Shown: positions 24,196 to 30,572 of the stretch, piece after piece | How positions within the stretch are numbered: the stretch's first letter is position 1 | How the letters are laid out: every line of letters begins with the position of its first letter | From: Planctomycetota bacterium | Lineage (GTDB): Bacteria; Planctomycetota; Planctomycetia; Pirellulales; UBA7805 | DNA length: 30,572 nt | NCBI GenBank assembly: GCA_014237955.1 | Contig: JABABY010000008.1 | Location: 1-30,572, forward strand | Direction of reading: 5' to 3' | Notes under the pieces: model-generated | The model's input: the letters and a program-made list of their open reading frames with translations, nothing else | Told to the model about the DNA's origin: nothing | Database searches by the model: none | Translations under genes and position numbers: made by a program

Positions 24196-26022
24196 ATGTC
24201 TCCTTCTTTTGCCTCCATGCGTTCCATTGCGGTTTGTGGCCTGATATTCGGCAGTTTCCAGTTCGTACCCATAGTATTAGTTGCGACAGAGCAGCCTGAT
24301 CAATCATCAACAACCACTCCGAGCAAGAAAACCGAAAAAGTAATCCGCCTTGTGTCGTTCCCTGTTCGAGGCTCATTTCCGGAAACGGATACTCAATCGA
24401 GTCCTTTCGGGGCAATGGATTCCACGCTCACCCGTTTAATGCAGCGAATTGCAAAAGCAACAGAGGACAAAAATATATCTGGCATTATTCTCAAGATTCG
24501 CAACCCTTCAATTGGACGCGGCAAGGTGGACGAACTTCGCGGAGCCATTGCACGCGCACGCGCGGCAGGCATGAAAATCTATGCCGACCTTGAAATGGCT
24601 GCTGCAACGGATTATCTCATTGCCTGTAGCTGTGATGAGATTTTCATGCCACCTTCCGGCTCGCTATTGATCACCGGCGTGCGCGCAGAGGTCCATTTTT
24701 ACAAAGGTCTCTTGGAAAAGATCGGCGCAAAGGCGGAGATACTGCAGGTAGGGGATTTCAAAGGCGCGGGGGAGCCCTATACCCGTTCCTCGATGAGCCC
24801 TGAACTCCGGAAACAATATGAATCGATCGTCAGTGATCTTTACGATCAACTCGTCAGTGCTATTGCCAATGCCCGCAAACTCGATCCACAACGGATACGG
24901 GAACTATTAGACACCGGCCTCTTTATGGCAGCCGATGCTAAAAAGGCTGGACTGATTGATCATATCGCTTACAGCAACCAATTCGATGCTGCCATTTTAG
25001 AGGGGACGAAAAATAGCAAAGTCACAATTGTCAAAAACTATGGCAAGAAAAAACAAGATACTGACTTTTCCGGTTTCGCTGGGATGATGAAACTGATGAA
25101 TCTTCTGATCAACGATTCATCCAATGCCTCCTCCGCACGTGGCGAAAAGATAGCCCTTATCTATGCTGCTGGAGTGATCGTGAATGATGATAGCGCAATC
25201 AGCTTTCTGGGTGGAAACACGATCGCTGCAAACACATTGATCGAGGCTTTTAAAAAAGCTGCGAATAACGACGATGTGAAAGCAATCGTGCTGCGAGTCG
25301 ACAGCCCCGGGGGCTCGGCATTGGCGAGTGATCTCATCTGGCACCAAATTCGACAATCTAAAAAACCGGTCATTGCCAGCATGGGAGATACGGCCGCTAG
25401 TGGTGGATACTATATTGCCATGGCTGCCGACACTATCTTTGCACAACCAAGTACCCTTACAGGCTCGATCGGTGTGATTGGCGGAAAGATCGCCCTGGGA
25501 GACACCTTCCAGAAAATGGGGGTTACAACCGACATCGTCAGCCGCGGAAAGAGCAGTGGTTTATTTTCAATCCTTACTCCCTATACGACGAGTGAACGAG
25601 AATCTCTCCAAAAAATGATGGAGGAGATCTATCACCAATTTACCACTAAGGCAGCCCAGAGTCGAAAAATGGAATTAGCAGAAATGCAGCAACTGGCTGA
25701 AGGCAAAGTGTATACGGGAAGACAAGCCCAAAAACTCGGCCTCGTCGATAAAGTAGGAACCCTGCATGATGCCGTCACGGCGGCAAAAGAAGCGGCGGGT
25801 TTACCCGCAGACAAGAAGATCAAAATGCTGATACTACCCAAGCCGAAAAGTTTTCTGGAGCAACTTCTCAGTCGCCAGTCATTCGAAACAAAAGCTCGTC
25901 ACGCCTATCTGCAAACACTTGCACCCAATTGGGTCAATGCCTTGGTAGACCTGGAGATTATCCAACATCTGTTCCGGCAACCCGTGAACGCGATGCTTCC
26001 CTATCGTGTAATGATCCATTAA
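24196..26022 (+). CDS. sppA: Signal peptide peptidase SppA, two-domain type
   Basis: About 608 residues from the ATG at 24196; a GTG at 24151 would add 15. A signal sequence or anchor lies near the N-terminus (IAVCGLIFGSFQFVPIVLVA). Two S49 domains follow, as in E. coli 67-kDa SppA. The first carries the catalytic Lys in QVGDFKGAGEPYTR (K189). The second carries the catalytic Ser in MGDTAASGGYYIAMAADTIFA (S402), with VLRVDSPGGSALASD before it. SppA degrades signal peptides left in the inner membrane, using a Ser-Lys dyad shared between the two domains. Neither start has a strong Shine-Dalgarno; I prefer the ATG because it gives a usual signal-peptide layout. It is divergent from lexA and convergent with proB. 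Confidence 0.92.
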   Translation: MSPSFASMRSIAVCGLIFGSFQFVPIVLVATEQPDQSSTTTPSKKTEKVIRLVSFPVRGSFPETDTQSSPFGAMDSTLTRLMQRIAKATEDKNISGIILKIRNPSIGRGKVDELRGAIARARAAGMKIYADLEMAAATDYLIACSCDEIFMPPSGSLLITGVRAEVHFYKGLLEKIGAKAEILQVGDFKGAGEPYTRSSMSPELRKQYESIVSDLYDQLVSAIANARKLDPQRIRELLDTGLFMAADAKKAGLIDHIAYSNQFDAAILEGTKNSKVTIVKNYGKKKQDTDFSGFAGMMKLMNLLINDSSNASSARGEKIALIYAAGVIVNDDSAISFLGGNTIAANTLIEAFKKAANNDDVKAIVLRVDSPGGSALASDLIWHQIRQSKKPVIASMGDTAASGGYYIAMAADTIFAQPSTLTGSIGVIGGKIALGDTFQKMGVTTDIVSRGKSSGLFSILTPYTTSERESLQKMMEEIYHQFTTKAAQSRKMELAEMQQLAEGKVYTGRQAQKLGLVDKVGTLHDAVTAAKEAAGLPADKKIKMLILPKPKSFLEQLLSRQSFETKARHAYLQTLAPNWVNALVDLEIIQHLFRQPVNAMLPYRVMIH

Positions 26023-26046
26023 ACGGATAGCCAAGTCGCACTGTTC

Positions 26047-27195
26047 TCATGCCTCTTGGGCGGTCACAACCAGATTGTCGCGGTGAACGACTTCTGCATA
26101 GGGACAATGAGATAGAACTTCTGTTATCGCATCGCTTTTTAAACCTTTGATCTTTCCAAGATCCTCTGCACTATAATTTGTAAGCCCACGAGCAATTTCC
26201 AATCCCACGTTATTCTCGATGACCATCACATCTCCTTTTTGGAAATTGCCCCGCATCGCAACGACACCTATCGGGAGAAGGCTTCGTCCCTGCTGAACGA
26301 GTGCCCGCTCGGCCCCGGGATCAATAACCAGCCACCCGCGAGGTTGAACCGTGTATCCAATCCAGCGTTTACGTAGCGACACACTCTGCCCCTGAGGAAC
26401 AAAAAGCGTTCCCACCGGCTTCCCGGAAAGAATCGCTCCGAGATTTTCCGCTTTAAAACCGCTGGCAAGAATCACGCTCTCCCCGGCAGCAGTCGCGATA
26501 CGAGCCGCTTCGAGTTTGCTCGCCATCCCCCCGCGCCCACCCCCGAATGTACTAGGCTGGACAAGCCTTCTTACAGAATCATCGATCGCCGTTACAGTTG
26601 AAATTACCTTGGATTTGGGATCATCCGGTGCTCCATCGTATAGTCCCTCAACATCCGAAAGGAGGACTAGGAGGGGGGCTCGGAGCAACTGCGTGAGCAG
26701 CGCAGCGAGTCGATCATTGTCACCAAAAGTTCCTAATAATTCATCGACTGCCACGGTATCATTTTCGTTGACAATTGGAACGGCACCGTATTCCATCAAG
26801 GCAAGCAGCGTATTGCGAACGTTTAGATAGCGAACCCGATCGTCCATGTCCTCTGCAGTCAGCAGAACCTGGGCTGCACAGCGACCATGGTGTCCGAGCG
26901 CTTTATCGTAGGCCTCTACCAACCGCGACTGCCCAACCGCTGCTACAGCCTGCAGTTGTGACAAATCGGTGGGACGCTGCTTCAAACCCAACTGCCCCAT
27001 GCCAGCACCCACAGCCCCTGAACTGACCAAAACCAATCTGCGACCCTGTTGCATTGCCAAATGGATCTGCTCGGACAATCTGGCAATGCGGTCGTAATTC
27101 AGCAAACCATCGTTTCCGGTCAGCACTCGTGTGCCCACTTTGACAACCAAAAGGTCCGCTTCTGCCGCTATTTCCTGGCGCAGGAGGTCCACCAT
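26047..27195 (-). CDS. proB: Glutamate 5-kinase with PUA domain
   Basis: A 382-residue enzyme for the first step of proline synthesis, phosphorylation of L-glutamate by ATP in the cytoplasm. The amino-acid kinase domain covers about 1-265: VVKVGTRVLTG, LVSSGAVGAGMGQLGL, PIVNENDTVAVDELLGTFGDNDRLAALL, LLSDVEGLYDG and GRGGMASKLEAARIATAAG. A C-terminal PUA domain (about 285-365: GWLVIDPGAERALVQQG...FQKGDVMVIENNVGLEIARGLTNYSAEDLGKIKG) completes the long ProB form. All expected motifs are present. The ATG at 27195 lacks a close ribosome site; GGTAGG lies about 11 bases upstream. ProA is not adjacent. Confidence 0.96.
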   Translation of the reverse strand: MVDLLRQEIAAEADLLVVKVGTRVLTGNDGLLNYDRIARLSEQIHLAMQQGRRLVLVSSGAVGAGMGQLGLKQRPTDLSQLQAVAAVGQSRLVEAYDKALGHHGRCAAQVLLTAEDMDDRVRYLNVRNTLLALMEYGAVPIVNENDTVAVDELLGTFGDNDRLAALLTQLLRAPLLVLLSDVEGLYDGAPDDPKSKVISTVTAIDDSVRRLVQPSTFGGGRGGMASKLEAARIATAAGESVILASGFKAENLGAILSGKPVGTLFVPQGQSVSLRKRWIGYTVQPRGWLVIDPGAERALVQQGRSLLPIGVVAMRGNFQKGDVMVIENNVGLEIARGLTNYSAEDLGKIKGLKSDAITEVLSHCPYAEVVHRDNLVVTAQEA

Positions 27196-27680
27196 GATCC
27201 ATTACACCTACCAGGAGTTTTTATTGATAAACAAAAATAGACTTAAAAATCGTCTAGAGACCATTTTGGGGACCTCAAGCGGTATCGCGGCAAAAGAATC
27301 GTCCTCCAACAAGCAAAACCAGAGTCTTCATTGTGTCGCAGTGGTTTCCCACTATCAAGATCACCATAGCGGGCAAATCGAGTAGAAAGTCCTTGTGAGA
27401 GGGGCAAACTGCCCCCCAGACCCCGCTAGAATTTAAGAGCCAACGGCAAGGGATTCTCTTTGAGTGTCGATGTCTCTCCTTATCTAAAAGTAATAATAAT
27501 AACTAGCCTTCAATCGATTGCCAAAAACCCCCAAGTCGCGATCGCTTGAGGAAGGTCTCTCAACAACGTACAATGGCTAGTGTGGGACTTGGGATACTCG
27601 GTGGCCCGGGTGGTTGGCTACTACTTCTTTCCCCACCAATCATCTGTGATGGTGTGCAGGATGCCTTTTCCAGAGATTCT
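27196..27680. other. Divergent proB-purF spacer
   Basis: This 485-bp stretch has no convincing gene. The purF frame is open back to 27546, but that extension would bury the N-terminal nucleophile Cys. It contains the hairpin at 27401-27415, a short TAA-trinucleotide run near 27489-27500 and the palindrome GCGATCGC near 27538. No known riboswitch is recognisable to me. Confidence 0.5.
27401..27415. other. Strong GC hairpin in a divergent spacer
   Basis: GGGGCA and TGCCCC enclose aac, a perfect six-pair stem with a three-base loop. It resembles a terminator stem but lacks a T-run, and neither flanking gene needs a terminator here. Confidence 0.4.
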
Positions 27681-29264
27681 ATGAGCGAAATTCATCACGA
27701 GTGCGGCGTCGTTGCAATTTATCACCTCCCCAGCAAGGAGCGGAGTTCGCTCTGTAGCGATCCAGAAGAAGTATCGCGACTCATGCCGCGAATGCTACTC
27801 GATGTGCAAAACCGCGGTCAGCTAGCCGCCGGATTTACGACGTTCAACCCGCATCGCAAACAGCTCATCGATACCCACAAAGAAACCGGTACGGTCACCG
27901 AAGTTTTCCGCCTGTCCCATCAGGCGAAGCATGAGAGCCTGATGCAGAAATATGCCGGTCGCGCAGCAATCGGCCACGTTCGCTATGCCACTTGTGGACA
28001 GGATGACCGCAGCTATGCACAACCTTTTGAACGACATCACATCAAAAAACATAAGTGGTTTAGTTTTGCGTTCAATGGTCAATTGGCAAACTATCAGAAG
28101 TTGCGATCTGAACTACTTCTTGACGAGGACAATTACTTAGCGCGCGATACCGACACCGAAATTATTATGCATGAGATATGTCGTGTCTCGTCGGGAGACA
28201 ATCCACCCTCCTTGATTGAAATCTGCAGGCAATTCGGCGAGCGGTTTGATGGAGCCTATAGTCTCGCGCTGATCAATGCGGTGGGCGATATGATTGTGGC
28301 TAGGGATCCCCTGGGGATTAAGCCGATGACCTATGCAAAAAAAGGGCCCCTATTTGCTGCGGCAAGTGAAAGTGTAGCACTGTTAAATTTAGGCTTTGCC
28401 CCAGAAGACATCAAATCTCTCTTGCCAGGGCAGGCAATCACGATCATCAATGGCGAATTTAATATCGAAACATTTGCAGAAAGTCGGCGACAGGCTCACT
28501 GTTTCTTTGAATGGGTCTATTTTGCAAACGTTGCCAGCACCCTGGATGAACGCAGCGTTTACCTTTCGCGGAAGGCTCTCGGTGAAGAACTCGCGCGACT
28601 TGAACTGGCTGATGGTTCTGTCCCTCTTGATGAAAATACTGTCGTCGTCCCAGTGCCGGATACCAGCAAGGCTGCTGCCGATGCCATGGCCTATCGTCTC
28701 AAACTTCCCTCCCTGGAAGGCCTGATCCGAAACCGCTACTCGGGACGAACCTTTATTGAAGGAAGCACGGGGCGGAAACAAAAAGCCGAAACCAAATACA
28801 CCCCTTTGCCAGAAGTTTTACGAGGCAAGCGGGTACTTCTCGTTGAAGATTCAATTGTGCGATCAACCACAATGCGAGTCCTCCTCGAACGCATCCGCAA
28901 GTTTGGTGGTGCCCGTGAGATTCATGTCCGAGTTGCTTGCCCCCCTATTATAGCGCCTTGTTTCTATGGCATCGACATGTCAAGGATCGCAGAATTGTTT
29001 GCCCCCGAGTTTGTTAAAGATTCGGGGTTGAATGCCGAATCGCACATAAAAATGGCTCAATCACTTGGTTCGGATTCAATACGTTACTTACCGGTTAGTT
29101 CCATCGCCAGAGCCATCGAAATGGATGCGAATAAGCTGTGCCAAGCGTGCATCACAGGTGAATATCCGACTCCCGCCGGACAACAGCTTTATCAAATTGC
29201 TCAAGCGAATTCAGACAGCAAGAACGAATCCCGGACCTATGACACCGAACATGCCATGCATTGA
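27681..29264 (+). CDS. purF: Amidophosphoribosyltransferase (PurF-like, divergent)
   Basis: A 527-residue enzyme with a class-II glutaminase domain and a phosphoribosyltransferase domain; PurF makes 5-phosphoribosylamine for purine synthesis. The start at 27681 gives MSEIHHE then C8 in ECGVVAIYH, a short propeptide before the nucleophile Cys. Glutaminase landmarks: NRGQLAAG, GHVRYATCG..AQPF, FNGQLANY and DTDTEII. Transferase landmarks: RDPLGIKPM, VPVPDTSKAAADAMAY, NRYSGRTFIEG and the PRPP loop VLLVEDSIVRSTT. CFYGIDMS and CQAC match three of the four 4Fe-4S Cys ligands of Bacillus PurF; the first (ETC in Bacillus, ESV here) is missing. NRGQ and FNGQL differ from the common HRGQ and HNGNL. A second, more typical PurF could exist elsewhere. 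AGAG before the ATG is a weak ribosome site. Confidence 0.88.
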   Translation: MSEIHHECGVVAIYHLPSKERSSLCSDPEEVSRLMPRMLLDVQNRGQLAAGFTTFNPHRKQLIDTHKETGTVTEVFRLSHQAKHESLMQKYAGRAAIGHVRYATCGQDDRSYAQPFERHHIKKHKWFSFAFNGQLANYQKLRSELLLDEDNYLARDTDTEIIMHEICRVSSGDNPPSLIEICRQFGERFDGAYSLALINAVGDMIVARDPLGIKPMTYAKKGPLFAAASESVALLNLGFAPEDIKSLLPGQAITIINGEFNIETFAESRRQAHCFFEWVYFANVASTLDERSVYLSRKALGEELARLELADGSVPLDENTVVVPVPDTSKAAADAMAYRLKLPSLEGLIRNRYSGRTFIEGSTGRKQKAETKYTPLPEVLRGKRVLLVEDSIVRSTTMRVLLERIRKFGGAREIHVRVACPPIIAPCFYGIDMSRIAELFAPEFVKDSGLNAESHIKMAQSLGSDSIRYLPVSSIARAIEMDANKLCQACITGEYPTPAGQQLYQIAQANSDSKNESRTYDTEHAMH

Positions 29265-29279
29265 TTCGGGTAGTCCACT

Positions 29280-29921
29280 TTATTTTTTTATAAATTCTGC
29301 ACGGTGGACTTCGACTCCGGACAACCGCATTCGGCGTTCAAAGTGTGTACGATAATCAAGATCGTGTTCAGCCTCTTGGAGGACGACTTCCTCCGGTCCT
29401 GTGAACGCACTTTCATTGCCCAAAACCCCCAAGGCGTTTTGGAACACTTCGGCAACATCTGTCCAGAAATGCAATCTTCCTCCAGGTTTTAAGGTTCGAG
29501 CAATCTCGCCCACAAACGATCCGGTCATGATCCGTCGTTTGTGGTGTCTTTTTTTCCACCAGGGATCCGGAAAATAAATGTGGACTGCAGCCAATGCATC
29601 GGCGGGAATTTTTTCGCAAAAAACACGTTGTGCATCGGCATGCATAACACAAGCATTTTTCAAATCATGCATCGCAAGTTTAGCGGCAGAAAAACGCGCA
29701 TATTTTCTCGAAATCTCGATCCCAAGAAAATTTTTTTCGGGCATTGCGATCGCTGCATTTTTGAGAAATAGCCCCTTACCGGTACCGACTTCAACTTCCA
29801 GCGACCGGGAAACATCGAACATCGGCCTCTGGGACCAGATGGGCGGTAAGTCATCCCACAGAACAAGATGGCTGCTCAAATCAAGCTTTTTGTCCCAGTT
29901 GCCTAGTGCTCTGCGTCCCAT
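29280..29921 (-). CDS. trmB: tRNA (guanine-N7-)-methyltransferase
   Basis: A 213-residue SAM-dependent methyltransferase that modifies G46 of tRNAs. Motifs: SAM-binding LEVEVGTGKGLFL, NFLGIEISRKYA, the TrmB signature HIYFPDPWWKKRHHKRRI, and LHFWTDVAEVF. The frame is open to 29987, but the ATG at 29921 is preceded by GAAGAGGG and gives the usual length, so I use it. It is convergent with purF (15 bp between the stops). The next gene on the same strand, the FabZ-like dehydratase, ends 280 bp upstream of it. Confidence 0.94.
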   Translation of the reverse strand: MGRRALGNWDKKLDLSSHLVLWDDLPPIWSQRPMFDVSRSLEVEVGTGKGLFLKNAAIAMPEKNFLGIEISRKYARFSAAKLAMHDLKNACVMHADAQRVFCEKIPADALAAVHIYFPDPWWKKRHHKRRIMTGSFVGEIARTLKPGGRLHFWTDVAEVFQNALGVLGNESAFTGPEEVVLQEAEHDLDYRTHFERRMRLSGVEVHRAEFIKK

Positions 29922-29925
29922 TGGA

Positions 29926-29933
29926 CCCTCTTC
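29926..29933 (-). promoter_or_regulatory. Shine-Dalgarno of trmB
   Basis: On the minus strand this reads GAAGAGGG, four bases from the ATG at 29921. It supports the shorter trmB start. Confidence 0.65.
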
Positions 29934-30201
29934 AAAATTGTATCCTGCTCTGTCTTTTCTCTGGTTCTTCGCCCAGAAACAATCCAAAGAGTTTCTCTGA
30001 TACTCGACAGAATGAAACTATCGCCACCAAACACAAACCGTGGATTGGTTTCGCATCGCTAAAAAGAAAAAAGCCCCCCGAGCAAAACGACTGAATCTGG
30101 CGGATACTCCATAACACACAGAACAGACTTGGGAAACTGCTATGGATGATGCAGGCAACAATGAAGCCATCGGATCAATAGCCCTCAGAACAAGGCCATT
30201 G

Positions 30202-30572
30202 TCAACTTGTACTCATCTGCCGCAATTCTTCGGCAGGCAAAGGAATGCCGCGGATCATACCTTCAACCACCCGATTTTCATTCACGAAGCCCATAAATTG
30301 GCAGACGATCACTGCACCACGACGCACCTTTTTTTGCTGGCATTGAATCACTAGGCGATCGCCGGGTCGAACGGCACCCCGAAACCGCACATCATCCATG
30401 CCTCCGAACCCCATCATCTCACATCCCATCATGTCATACTTTTGTACGAAATAGGAAGCCAGTTGGGCTGCCGCTTCACACATCAACACACCCGGCATGA
30501 GCGGGAGGCCTGGCATATGCCCTCGGACCCAGAAATCGTCCATTGATGTCTCGACGTACCCCACAATCGACT
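30202..30572 (-). CDS. fabZ: FabZ-type 3-hydroxyacyl-ACP dehydratase, 3' part (runs off right edge)
   Basis: The C-terminal 123 residues of a single-hotdog dehydratase. The open frame continues through the right edge (SIVGYVETSMDDFWVRGHMPG), so the N-terminus is missing. The catalytic His lies in RGHMPGLPLMPGV and the catalytic Glu in MCEAAAQLASY, the FabZ/FabA pair with FabZ spacing. FGGMDDVRFRGAVRPGDRL follows, as in FabZ. The protein would dehydrate 3-hydroxyacyl-ACP in fatty-acid elongation, in the cytoplasm. A related dehydratase in another lipid or polyketide pathway is possible, since no fab genes are visible beside it. Confidence 0.85.
   Translation of the reverse strand, partial: SIVGYVETSMDDFWVRGHMPGLPLMPGVLMCEAAAQLASYFVQKYDMMGCEMMGFGGMDDVRFRGAVRPGDRLVIQCQQKKVRRGAVIVCQFMGFVNENRVVEGMIRGIPLPAEELRQMSTS

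Noticed and set aside
27546..27680. 45-residue N-terminal extension of PurF
   Set aside because: The nucleophile Cys must become N-terminal after removal of a short propeptide; the ATG at 27681 gives that.
30060..30085. Terminator for the FabZ-like gene (GC-rich bases next to an A/T run)
   Set aside because: The C-run and A-run are there, but the GC-rich part does not form a convincing stem.

Overview
The window looks like chromosomal DNA of a planctomycete, probably related to Pirellula/Rhodopirellula-type bacteria. The evidence is gene content rather than any marker RNA: an ECF sigma factor whose stop codon overlaps the start of a Hanks-type Ser/Thr kinase with a TPR-like C-terminus, a PEGA-domain lipoprotein, an MlaE/MlaF/MlaD-type lipid transporter set, a membrane-anchored PP2C phosphatase, roughly even base composition, and frequent GTG/TTG starts. 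No rRNA, tRNA, CRISPR array, insertion sequence or prophage is visible. Most genes are housekeeping or cell-envelope genes.

Layout. Positions 1-1731 hold a metal-homeostasis module: a His-rich lipoprotein cut by the left edge, a ZIP-family transporter (both minus strand), and a divergent SmtB/CzrA-type metal-sensing repressor with a 10-6-10 inverted repeat between them. Positions 1764-2852 hold an acyl-CoA dehydrogenase-fold protein that seems to lack the usual catalytic Glu. Then come an alpha-glucan phosphorylase (3061-5265), a ThiD2-like/ThiE fusion for thiamine synthesis (5406-6455, minus) and, after a long spacer, ClpC (7038-9605).

Positions 9779-19928 form an envelope and phospho-signalling stretch: ECF sigma factor and Ser/Thr kinase (ATGA overlap), MlaE-MlaF-MlaD homologues, a PEGA lipoprotein on the other strand, a PP2C phosphatase with two membrane segments, and an LptF/LptG-family permease. 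A two-component pair follows (histidine kinase 20108-21712; NtrC-type sigma-54 activator 21835-23190). The regulator has an unusual start: its only good Shine-Dalgarno points at an ATC codon.

The right part carries LexA (minus) with two candidate operator palindromes, a two-domain SppA peptidase, ProB (minus), a PurF-like amidophosphoribosyltransferase with unusual active-site and cluster-ligand positions, TrmB (minus), and a FabZ-type dehydratase cut by the right edge.

I do not see a clear-cut new defence or mobile system. The best leads are the sigma/kinase/Mla/PEGA/PP2C/LptF neighbourhood, the zinc-sensor/ZIP/His-rich lipoprotein module, the divergent PurF, the non-canonical start of the NtrC-like regulator, and short tandem repeats that duplicate the stop codons of two genes.
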